A DNA stretch of 13,921 nucleotides, taken from contig JAKDIK010000031.1 in assembly GCA_030450535.1 (NCBI GenBank), forward strand, positions 1 through 13,921, written 5' to 3'. This document shows positions 5,723 to 13,921 of this stretch, piece by piece. The notes beneath the pieces were generated by a model that made no database searches, had not been told where the DNA came from, and saw only the letters and a list, made by a program, of their open reading frames with translations. The DNA is from Propionibacteriaceae bacterium (GTDB taxonomy: Bacteria > Actinomycetota > Actinomycetes > Propionibacteriales > Propionibacteriaceae). Every line of letters begins with the position of its first letter. Position 1 is the stretch's first letter. A program made the translations under genes and the position numbers.

Positions 5723-6225
5723 TGCGCCCACCCGAGCAGGCCGACGATCTCGTCGGCGAGGGCGTCCGGCTCGCGTCCGGAGGTGTCGACCGTGTGGGTC
5801 GCCAGCCTGCGGTAGACCGGGGTCCGCTCCGCCAGCAGCTTGATCAGCCGACCGCGCAGCCCGACCGGGGCGCGGATCACGCTGGTGTCGTCCACGCCGA
5901 TGCGCGGCAGCGCGTGGCGGGCGTCCACCTGCAGCCACACGACGACCGCGGACGCCAGCGCCCGGGCCACCGCCTCCGTCAGCGGGGCACCACCGCCGAG
6001 GCTCACGACCCCGGGCTCCCGCAGCAGAGCCAGCGTCGCGTCGCGCTCCAAGGCGCGGAACGCAGCCTCACCGTCGGTGGCGAAGATCTCCGCGACGCGA
6101 CGCCCCTCGCGCTGCTCCAGCCACGTGTCGACGTCGACGAAGCCGACGCCGAGGCGCTCCGCGACCAAGGGGCCCACCGTGCTCTTGCCCGATCCGGGGG
6201 CGCCGATGAGCGCGACCGTCGTCAC
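5719..6225 (-). CDS. aroK: Shikimate kinase
   Basis: AroK phosphorylates shikimate at the 3-OH using ATP. The 168-residue protein shows Walker A GAPGSGKST (8-16), the acidic DVD (31-33) in FVDVDTWLE, the shikimate-binding FRALE (R57), the GGG loop in VSLGGGAPL (77-79) and the C-terminal LAERTPVYRR (131-140). The lid reads SVIRAPVGLRGRL with R118 as the likely lid arginine, a little different from the common RPLL form. GTG is the start (complement 6223-6225) and forms a GTGA overlap with the aroC stop. The 3' end overlaps aroB by ATGA. Length and motifs are complete. Confidence 0.97.
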   Translation of the reverse strand: MTTVALIGAPGSGKSTVGPLVAERLGVGFVDVDTWLEQREGRRVAEIFATDGEAAFRALERDATLALLREPGVVSLGGGAPLTEAVARALASAVVVWLQVDARHALPRIGVDDTSVIRAPVGLRGRLIKLLAERTPVYRRLATHTVDTSGREPDALADEIVGLLGWAQ

Positions 6226-7409
6226 CCCAGACCCCGCTCGGCCAGGCGCGCGAGGTAGGCGGCGTGGTTGCGCGCGGTCTCGGCGAGGGAGTCCCCGCCG
6301 AACTTCTCCAGGCACAGCTCCGCGAGCACGAGCGCCACCATGGCCTCGGCGACGACGCCGGCGGCGGGCACGGCGCACACGTCGGAGCGCTGGTGGTGCG
6401 CCTGGGCGGCCTCGCCCGTGGCGAGGTCCACCGTCCGCAGGGCGCGGGGCACCGTCGCGATCGGCTTCATCGCGGCCCGAACGCGCAGCACCTCGCCGGT
6501 GCTCATGCCGCCCTCGGTGCCCCCCGAGCGGTGCGACAGGCGACGGATCCGGCCGTCGGTGGCCGCCATCTCGTCGTGGGCCAGGCTGCCCCGCGTGCGC
6601 GCGAGCTCGAAGCCGTCGCCGACCTCGACGCCCTTGATGGCCTGGATGCCCATGAGCGCACCCGCCAGCCGGGCGTCCAGCCGCCGGTCGCCGGAGGAGT
6701 GCGAGCCGATGCCGGCCGGGACGCCGTGGACGACGACCTCGACGACGCCACCGATCGTGTCGCCCTCGGCCTTGGCGGCGTCGATCTCGGCCAGCATGCG
6801 TGCCGAACTGGCGGCGTCGAAACACCGGACGGGGTCGGCGTCGATCGCGTCGCGGTCGTCCGCGGTGGGCAGGTGCTCGCCGGTGGACGCGATGGGCCCG
6901 ATTTCGACGACATGACTGACGAGCGTGACGCCGTACGCAGCCTCGAGGAAGTTGCTCGCCACCCGGCCCAACGCGACCCGAGCCGCGGTCTCTCGGGCCG
7001 ACGCCCGCTCCAGGATCGGGCGGGCCTCGTCCCAGTCGTACTTCTGCATGCCCGCCAGGTCGGCGTGGCCCGGACGCGGCCGGGTCAGGGCGGCGTTGCG
7101 GGCCTGCGCGGCCAGCACGTCGGCGTCCACCGGGTCGGGCGCCATGACCGTCTCCCACTTCGGCCACTCGGTGTTGCCGACCATGATCGCGATCGGCGAG
7201 CCGAGCGTCTCGCCGTGGCGGACGCCGGCCAGCAGCGTCACCTCGTCGGCCTCGAACTTCATGCGGGCACCGCGCCCGACACCGAGCCGGCGCCGCGCCA
7301 GCGCCTCGGCGATGTCGTCGGTGGTGACGCGGACGTGGGCGGGGATCCCCTCGATCGTCGCGACCAGCGCACGGCCGTGGGATTCCCCGGCGGTCAGGTA
7401 ACGCAGCAT
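6222..7409 (-). CDS. aroC: Chorismate synthase
   Basis: AroC makes chorismate from EPSP using reduced FMN, the last shared step to aromatic amino acids and folate or quinones. The 395-residue product has GESHGRALVATIEGIPA (8-24, H11), the arginine-rich RRRLGVGRGARMKFE (39-53), RPGHADLAGMQKYDWDEARP (112-131, H115), SGGTEGGMSTGE (295-306) and QRSDVCAVPAAGVV (340-353, D343), which are the hallmark sites of the family. The ATG has its complement at 7407-7409. The ribosome binding site is weak (GAGAGA about 10 nt upstream). The 73 bp upstream to mltG are non-coding and could hold a separate promoter, though I see no convincing one. The 3' end overlaps aroK. Confidence 0.98.
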   Translation of the reverse strand: MLRYLTAGESHGRALVATIEGIPAHVRVTTDDIAEALARRRLGVGRGARMKFEADEVTLLAGVRHGETLGSPIAIMVGNTEWPKWETVMAPDPVDADVLAAQARNAALTRPRPGHADLAGMQKYDWDEARPILERASARETAARVALGRVASNFLEAAYGVTLVSHVVEIGPIASTGEHLPTADDRDAIDADPVRCFDAASSARMLAEIDAAKAEGDTIGGVVEVVVHGVPAGIGSHSSGDRRLDARLAGALMGIQAIKGVEVGDGFELARTRGSLAHDEMAATDGRIRRLSHRSGGTEGGMSTGEVLRVRAAMKPIATVPRALRTVDLATGEAAQAHHQRSDVCAVPAAGVVAEAMVALVLAELCLEKFGGDSLAETARNHAAYLARLAERGLG

Positions 7410-7482
7410 GATGTCCAGTCTCTCACGCGCGCTGCGGGGCGCGCGGCGTGGCCACGGCCCGCGGCCGCAACCCGCAGGGCGC

Positions 7483-8643
7483 TCAGCGGCAGCGGCCCGG
7501 CGCCTGGGTGCGGCACCACTCCTGCAGCCTGTCCACCGACGCGTTGTGCCCCTCCAAAGTGCTGTTGAACTCCGTCTCGCCCGTGTCGAGGTTGACGACG
7601 ACGAAGAAGAGCCAGTCCCCCTCGGCGGGGTGGAGTGCGGCGTCCAGTGCGTTGCGGGACGGCGACGTGACCGGGCCCGGCGGCAGGCCCGCATGCAGGT
7701 AGGTGTTGTACGGCGACTCGTGTGCACGCTCGGCGTCCGTCGTGAACACGCGCCCGGTGATGTTGTTGGCGTAGGCCACGGTGGCATCGGACTGCAGCGG
7801 CATGTTCTGGGCCAGCCGGTTGTAGAAGACGCGCGCGACCTTGTAGCGGTCGTCCTGCCGGTTGGCCTCGCGCTCCACGATGCTCGCCATGATGAGCGCC
7901 GCGTACGGGCTCCCGGCCGGGGACGCTTCGGCCTGGGCCGCGAAGTCGAGCTCACTGGCCACGGTGGAGAAGTGCGTGGTGGCCAGGCGGGTGACCGAGA
8001 GGGCGTCCGCCGTCTCGGGCAGCTCGTAGGTGTCGGGGAACAGGAAGCCCTCGGCGTTGTCGGCCGGCGCCCAATCGGGAAGACCGAGCTCGCCGATGCG
8101 GCTTGTCAGGACGGCGTTGAAGTCCTCCTGCGGGATGCCCGTGTGCTCGGACATCAGCGCCACCTGCTCGCTGAGGCGCTGGCCCTCGCGGAACTGGATC
8201 ATGTTGCGCACCACGTAGGCCGGGTCGAGCAGCCGGTTGAAGGCCGTCTCGGCGGGCAGCTGCGTCCGCATCGCGAACGTCCCGGCCTGGATGCGCGCGG
8301 AATCCTCGGCCCGCGCGTTGGCGACCTGCACGAACGTGTCGGCCGAACGGATCACATCGGCGGTCTGCAGCAGGTCGCCGATCTGCCGGATCGTCGAGCC
8401 GCTCGGGATGCGCACCTGCACGTCGTCGACGCCCTCCCCCACGTAGTCCTCGGCGGTGCGGAACTCCATCCAGGCATCCCACGCCCGGTTGCCGACGAAC
8501 CAGACGCCGCCGAAGACGACGGCCAGCGCCACGGCGACCGCGACCCAGCCGCGCGCGTAATGCCAGACCTCCCGGCGGTTCCACTCGCCGGTCTCGGGGT
8601 CGCGCAGGCGCCCCGGTTCGACCCGGCGTCGGCGTTCCGTCAT
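7483..8643 (-). CDS. mltG: Endolytic murein transglycosylase MltG
   Basis: MltG cleaves nascent peptidoglycan strands at the membrane and so limits glycan length. The 386-residue protein has a 32-residue cytoplasmic tail rich in arginine, one membrane anchor (33-51, WVAVAVALAVVFGGVWFVG), a LysM-like segment (VQVRIPSGSTIRQIGDLL, 75-92) and a YceG catalytic domain. The catalytic glutamate is E257 in MASIVEREANRQ. EGFLFPDTYELP (198-209), LQSDATVAYA and YNTYLHAGLPPGPVTSPSR (312-330) are also conserved. The ATG overlaps the ruvX stop (ATGA, 8640-8643) and follows GGAAGGA with 7-nt spacing. In many actinobacteria aroE comes next; here only 73 bp separate it from aroC. Confidence 0.96.
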   Translation of the reverse strand: MTERRRRVEPGRLRDPETGEWNRREVWHYARGWVAVAVALAVVFGGVWFVGNRAWDAWMEFRTAEDYVGEGVDDVQVRIPSGSTIRQIGDLLQTADVIRSADTFVQVANARAEDSARIQAGTFAMRTQLPAETAFNRLLDPAYVVRNMIQFREGQRLSEQVALMSEHTGIPQEDFNAVLTSRIGELGLPDWAPADNAEGFLFPDTYELPETADALSVTRLATTHFSTVASELDFAAQAEASPAGSPYAALIMASIVEREANRQDDRYKVARVFYNRLAQNMPLQSDATVAYANNITGRVFTTDAERAHESPYNTYLHAGLPPGPVTSPSRNALDAALHPAEGDWLFFVVVNLDTGETEFNSTLEGHNASVDRLQEWCRTQAPGRCR

Positions 8644-9115
8644 GGAGCGGTCCTTCCGTTGAGGGGTTCACCGGCGCGGCGTCCGGTGGCGCGTTCGGCG
8701 TCCAGCGCCGTGTTCAAGATTGCCACGGCGGCCGCCTGATCGATGACACCCCGCTGCTGGCGCGCCGTGCGACCGGCCTCGCGGAGTTGTTGGGCGGCCG
8801 AGACGGTGCTGAGGCGTTCGTCGATGAGACGGATGTCCAGCCCCGGGAAGTGCCGCGCCAGCCACGCCGCCTTCGCTCGCACGAGGGCCGCGTTCTCCCC
8901 CTCGGTGCCCTTGAGATGGCGCGGCAGGCCGAGCAGCAGCCCGGCGGGTTCGTACTCGGCCACCAGCTCGCGCAGCCGTCGCAGCACGTGCCCGTCGTCG
9001 CGCGCGTTCGCGATCGTGGCGACGGGGTACGCCAGCGTCCCGCGCGCGTCGCACGCCGCCACGCCGATGCGCGCCAGACCCCAGTCGAGGGCCAGCCGGA
9101 CGCCGAGGGCGTCCG

Positions 9116-9119
<4 letters not shown>
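8640..9119 (-). CDS. ruvX: Holliday-junction-resolvase-like protein RuvX (YqgF), pre-16S rRNA nuclease
   Basis: RuvX/YqgF has an RNase H-like fold and is implicated in 5' maturation of pre-16S rRNA; an older proposal is Holliday junction resolution. The 159-residue protein shows LALDWGLARIGVAACD (9-24, acidic D12), LLLGLPRHLKGTEGE (61-75), RLIDERLSTVSA (97-108) and GVIDQAAAVAILNTAL (124-139, D128), giving the expected acidic sites. The ATG at 9117-9119 overlaps the alaS stop by ATGA, and its own stop overlaps mltG. The mltG neighbour is a very common actinobacterial arrangement. The short charged C-terminal tail (about 140-159) is probably unstructured. Confidence 0.95.
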
Positions 9120-11790
<2,671 letters not shown>

Positions 11791-11794
<4 letters not shown>

Positions 11795-12042
11795 TCCAGG
11801 CGTCCTCTTTCGGTGTCGGTCAACAGACCCATCAGTTCGGTGTGCTTGGCCTCGCGGGCCCGGCCGTAGGTGTCGGCGAAATCGGCGAGCCACCCCTTCG
11901 TTCGCACGGCGGTCTCGTCGACCCGCCGCTCGATCTGCTCGGCCATGCCCTCCGGGGTCAGTCGTCGAGCGTACTCGCGCCCCTTCACCATGACGAACGT
12001 GGACGCCGCGGCCCCCGCCGCGAACCAGACCAGGCGCCTCAC
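11791..12042 (-). CDS. Small membrane-anchored protein, DUF6167-like
   Basis: The 83-residue product has one N-terminal hydrophobic segment (about 3-20, RLVWFAAGAAASTFVMVK) followed by a charged, probably helical tail with RLTPEGMAEQIERRVDE (27-43). This resembles the small DUF6167-type proteins that sit upstream of alaS in Nocardioides-like actinobacteria; the role is unknown. The start is GTG (complement 12040-12042), fixed by the GTGA overlap with the DUF948 stop. The 3' end overlaps alaS by ATGA and supplies its ribosome binding site. Tight coupling argues it is expressed with its neighbours, possibly as a partner of the DUF948 protein at the membrane. Confidence 0.75.
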
Positions 12043-12443
12043 TGGACCCGCCCCTCGATCTTGGCGGTGATCGCGGTGCGCAGGGCGTGGGCGGAGCTGG
12101 CGACGCCCACGAGCGGACGGCCCACCGCGGCGGTCATCACCTTGCTCAGCGTGGCGGTGTTCCCGACGACGGTGCTGGCGTGGGCGCTGACGCGGGCGAC
12201 GTCCGCGGTCACCTTCTCGACCTCGGCGGTCACGTCACTGATCTTGGCGATCTCGGCGTTGGTCACGGTCACCGTGTCCTTGAGTTCGGTGAGGATCGGC
12301 GTGGTGTTCGTGCCCACGTCCTTCACCACCCTCGACAGCTCGTCGAGGACACGCCCCAGCTTGAGCAGTGGGATCGCGCACATGCCGACGAGCAACACGA
12401 ACGCGACCGCCGCGATGAGCCCGGCGATCTCTCCGACAGTCAT
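12039..12443 (-). CDS. DUF948 family membrane-anchored coiled-coil protein
   Basis: The 134-residue protein has an N-terminal membrane helix (about 5-27, EIAGLIAAVAFVLLVGMCA then IPLL) followed by a long helix with heptad-like spacing (LGRVLDELSRVVKDVG, then TAEVEKVTADVARVSAHAST). This is the form of DUF948 proteins, of unknown function, commonly found next to alaS in actinobacteria. The ATG (complement 12441-12443) has no Shine-Dalgarno, but a -10-like TAGGCT lies 8 nt upstream, so a leaderless transcript is plausible. The stop overlaps the next gene as GTGA. Confidence 0.8.
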   Translation of the reverse strand: MTVGEIAGLIAAVAFVLLVGMCAIPLLKLGRVLDELSRVVKDVGTNTTPILTELKDTVTVTNAEIAKISDVTAEVEKVTADVARVSAHASTVVGNTATLSKVMTAAVGRPLVGVASSAHALRTAITAKIEGRVQ

Positions 12444-12451
12444 GGAAGAGC

Positions 12452-12457
12452 AGCCTA
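12452..12457 (-). promoter_or_regulatory. Candidate -10 element for a leaderless DUF948-alaS transcript
   Basis: The minus strand reads TAGGCT (TANNNT), 8 nt before the ATG of the DUF948 gene. A start site at the usual distance would fall at or one base before the ATG. No ribosome binding site is present (GCTCTTCC precedes ATG), which fits leaderless initiation, common in actinobacteria. I see no clear -35. Without it the gene would be read through from rarA, whose stop is only 25 bp upstream. Confidence 0.4.
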
Positions 12458-12468
12458 GTGCACCGCGG

Positions 12469-13848
12469 TCAGGCGTCCTCCGGGCGACCGAGCAGGGAGC
12501 GGATCGTCCCGAGCCGCTCGGCGATCAGCGCCTCATTGCCGTGGTCGGTGGGGCTGTAGTAGCGGGCGGCGGCCAGGTCGTCGGGCAGGTAGGTCTGCGC
12601 GGCCACGCCGTGGGGAAAGTCGTGGGCGTAGCGGTAGCCCTCGCCGTGACCGTGCTGCTTCGCGCCCGCGTAGTGGGCATCGCGCAGGTGCGGCGGCACC
12701 GGGCCGCCCCTGCCGGCCTCGACGTCGGCGGTCGCGGCGGCGATGGCCAGGTAGGCCGCGTTCGACTTGGGCGCGGTCGCGCAGGCGATGACGGCCTGGG
12801 CGAGGGTGAGGCGTCCCTCGGGCATGCCAATGAGCTGGACGGCCTGCGCCGCAGCGACGCAGGTCTGCAGCACCGAAGGCGCCGCCATTCCGATGTCCTC
12901 GCTGGCGAGGATGATGAGGCGGCGCGCAATGAAGCGGGGATCCTCGCCGCCGGCCAGCATGCGGGCCAGGTAGTGCAGGGCGGCGTCCACGTCGGAGCCG
13001 CGCATCGACTTGATGAAGGCGCTGATGACGTCGTAGTGCTGGTCTCCGTCGCGGTCATAGCGCAGGGCAGCCTTGTCGACCGCGGACTCCACGGCGGCGG
13101 CGTCGATGAGGGTGTGCTCGAGGGCGGACGCGGCGGCCGCGGCCTCCTCGAGGTAGGTGAGGCTGCGGCGGGCGTCCCCTCCGGCGAGCCGGATGAGGGT
13201 CGCGCGGGCGTCGGCGTCCAGCGCGTAGGTCTGGCCGTCAGGGGTGCGGAGCCCGCGCTCGTCGGCGAGGGCGCGGTCGAGCAGCGCCGTGAGGTCGGCG
13301 TCCGTGAGCGGCTGGAGGGTCAGCAGCAGCGAGCGCGAGAGCAGCGGGCTGATGACCGAGAACGACGGATTCTCGGTGGTGGCGGCGATCAGGGTGACGA
13401 GGCGGTTCTCGACGGCGGGGAGGAGGACGTCCTGCTGGGCCTTGTTGAAGCGGTGCACCTCGTCGACGAACAACACCGTGCCGCGGCCGCGGGCCAGCTC
13501 GCGCTTGGCGAGGTCGAGTTCTGCGCGCACCTCCTTGACGCCGGCGGTGACGCCGGAGAGCTCGACAAACCGGCGGTTGGTGGCCCGGGAGACCACCGAC
13601 GCGATCGTGGTCTTGCCGACCCCGGGCGGTCCCCAGAGGAACACGCTCATGGGTTGGCCGTCCGCGAGGCGGCGCAGGGGCGCGCCGGGGGCGAGCAGGT
13701 GCTGCTGGCCGACGATCTCGTCCAACGTGCGGGGGCGGAGCCGGACGGCGAGCGGCAGGTCGGCGTGGGTGGCTCCCGTGAGCGAACCGCCGCCGCGCGC
13801 GGGGGCGTCGGCGGGTTCGGGATCGGGGTTGCCGAAGAGGTCGGTCAC
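12469..13848 (-). CDS. rarA: Replication-associated recombination protein A (AAA+ ATPase)
   Basis: RarA (MgsA) is a clamp-loader-like AAA+ ATPase that acts at stalled replication forks. The 459-residue product has LRPRTLDEIVGQQHLL (37-52), Walker A GPPGVGKTT (73-81), Walker B LFVDEVHRF (126-134), sensor 1 ATTENPSF (156-163), sensor 2 GGDARRSLTYLEEA (223-236) and the MgsA C-terminal tetramerisation domain with YDVISAFIKSMRGSD (272-286), RFIARRLIILASEDIG (305-320) and HGEGYRYAHDFPHG (401-414). The start is GTG (complement 13846-13848), giving MTDLFGNPDPEP; the N-terminal 25 residues are proline/alanine-rich and not conserved. There is no clear ribosome binding site, but a GTGA overlap with an upstream reading frame fits the pattern of this region. 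The stop is 25 bp before the DUF948 gene. Confidence 0.96.
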   Translation of the reverse strand: MTDLFGNPDPEPADAPARGGGSLTGATHADLPLAVRLRPRTLDEIVGQQHLLAPGAPLRRLADGQPMSVFLWGPPGVGKTTIASVVSRATNRRFVELSGVTAGVKEVRAELDLAKRELARGRGTVLFVDEVHRFNKAQQDVLLPAVENRLVTLIAATTENPSFSVISPLLSRSLLLTLQPLTDADLTALLDRALADERGLRTPDGQTYALDADARATLIRLAGGDARRSLTYLEEAAAAASALEHTLIDAAAVESAVDKAALRYDRDGDQHYDVISAFIKSMRGSDVDAALHYLARMLAGGEDPRFIARRLIILASEDIGMAAPSVLQTCVAAAQAVQLIGMPEGRLTLAQAVIACATAPKSNAAYLAIAAATADVEAGRGGPVPPHLRDAHYAGAKQHGHGEGYRYAHDFPHGVAAQTYLPDDLAAARYYSPTDHGNEALIAERLGTIRSLLGRPEDA

Positions 13849-13921
13849 GGTGGTGCGGGTGTCCGGGGCGGGGGCCGGCAGCGATCGACCATGACCAGCG
13901 TGAGCCGGCTGGGTGCGAGCG
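13845..13921 (-). CDS. Possible 3' end of an upstream CDS
   Basis: On the minus strand an open frame enters from the right edge, reads LAPSRLTLVMVDRCRPPPR then TPAPP, and stops at TGA (complement 13845-13847), which overlaps the rarA GTG as GTGA. The same overlap style occurs at seven other junctions here, which is the main reason to report it. Only 25 codons are visible, it is not recognisable, and high-GC DNA produces open frames easily, so this is tentative. Confidence 0.35.
   Translation of the reverse strand, partial: LAPSRLTLVMVDRCRPPPRTPAPP

Noticed and set aside
5719..7167. Long in-frame extension of aroK upstream into aroC
   Set aside because: The upstream part is a frame-shifted reading of aroC; the GTG at 6225 with a GTGA overlap starts exactly at the kinase's first conserved strand.
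7410..7482. Intrinsic terminator after mltG
   Set aside because: The GC-rich palindromes are not followed by a T-run and the aro genes continue in the same direction, so I do not call a terminator.
11795..11893. 33-residue N-terminal extension of AlaRS
   Set aside because: It lies in DNA coding for the upstream small protein; AlaRS homology and a proper ribosome binding site begin at 11794.

Overview
The window is a high-GC (mostly near 70%), densely packed segment that reads almost entirely on the minus strand. Gene order and content point to an actinobacterium: rarA, a DUF948 protein, a DUF6167-like protein, alaS, ruvX, mltG, the aroC-aroK-aroB shikimate cluster and the efp-nusB pair. A member of the Propionibacteriales or a relative is my best guess, but this is inference from gene order; no rRNA or other taxonomic marker is present.

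Layout in the direction of transcription (high to low coordinates). At the right edge a fragment of an unidentified CDS appears to overlap rarA by 4 nt (13845-13921). rarA (AAA+ recombination factor) follows, then two small membrane-anchored proteins, alaS, ruvX and mltG, nearly all joined by 4-nt start/stop overlaps. After a 73-bp gap come aroC, aroK and aroB, again with 4-nt overlaps. aroB is followed by a paiB-like flavin-binding gene (TGATG junction) and, 3 bp later, a cytoplasmic zinc metallopeptidase gene. This core covers stalled-fork handling, tRNA-Ala charging, rRNA processing, peptidoglycan termination and chorismate synthesis.

Between the metallopeptidase gene and efp lies an accessory patch (about 982-2900). 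It has locally much lower GC, a 5'-terminal remnant of an insertion-sequence transposase broken by three frameshifts, a single-pass membrane protein of unclear function and a secreted peptidase-inhibitor-like protein (family I36 type). A perfect 20-bp direct repeat (962-981 and 2880-2899) brackets this patch exactly. The left copy overlaps the predicted efp promoter and the right copy sits where the transposase similarity stops.

efp and the first 112 codons of nusB (overlapping by GTGA) close the left end. Compared with the well-known mycobacterial order (alaS-ruvX-mltG-aroE ... aroC-aroK-aroB-aroQ ... pepQ-efp-nusB), this window lacks aroE, aroQ and pepQ at the expected places, and the aroB-efp interval is where the accessory genes have accumulated. 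I see no tRNA, rRNA, CRISPR array or complete mobile element. I do not see a convincing new multi-gene system; the most interesting part is the repeat-bounded patch at 962-2899.
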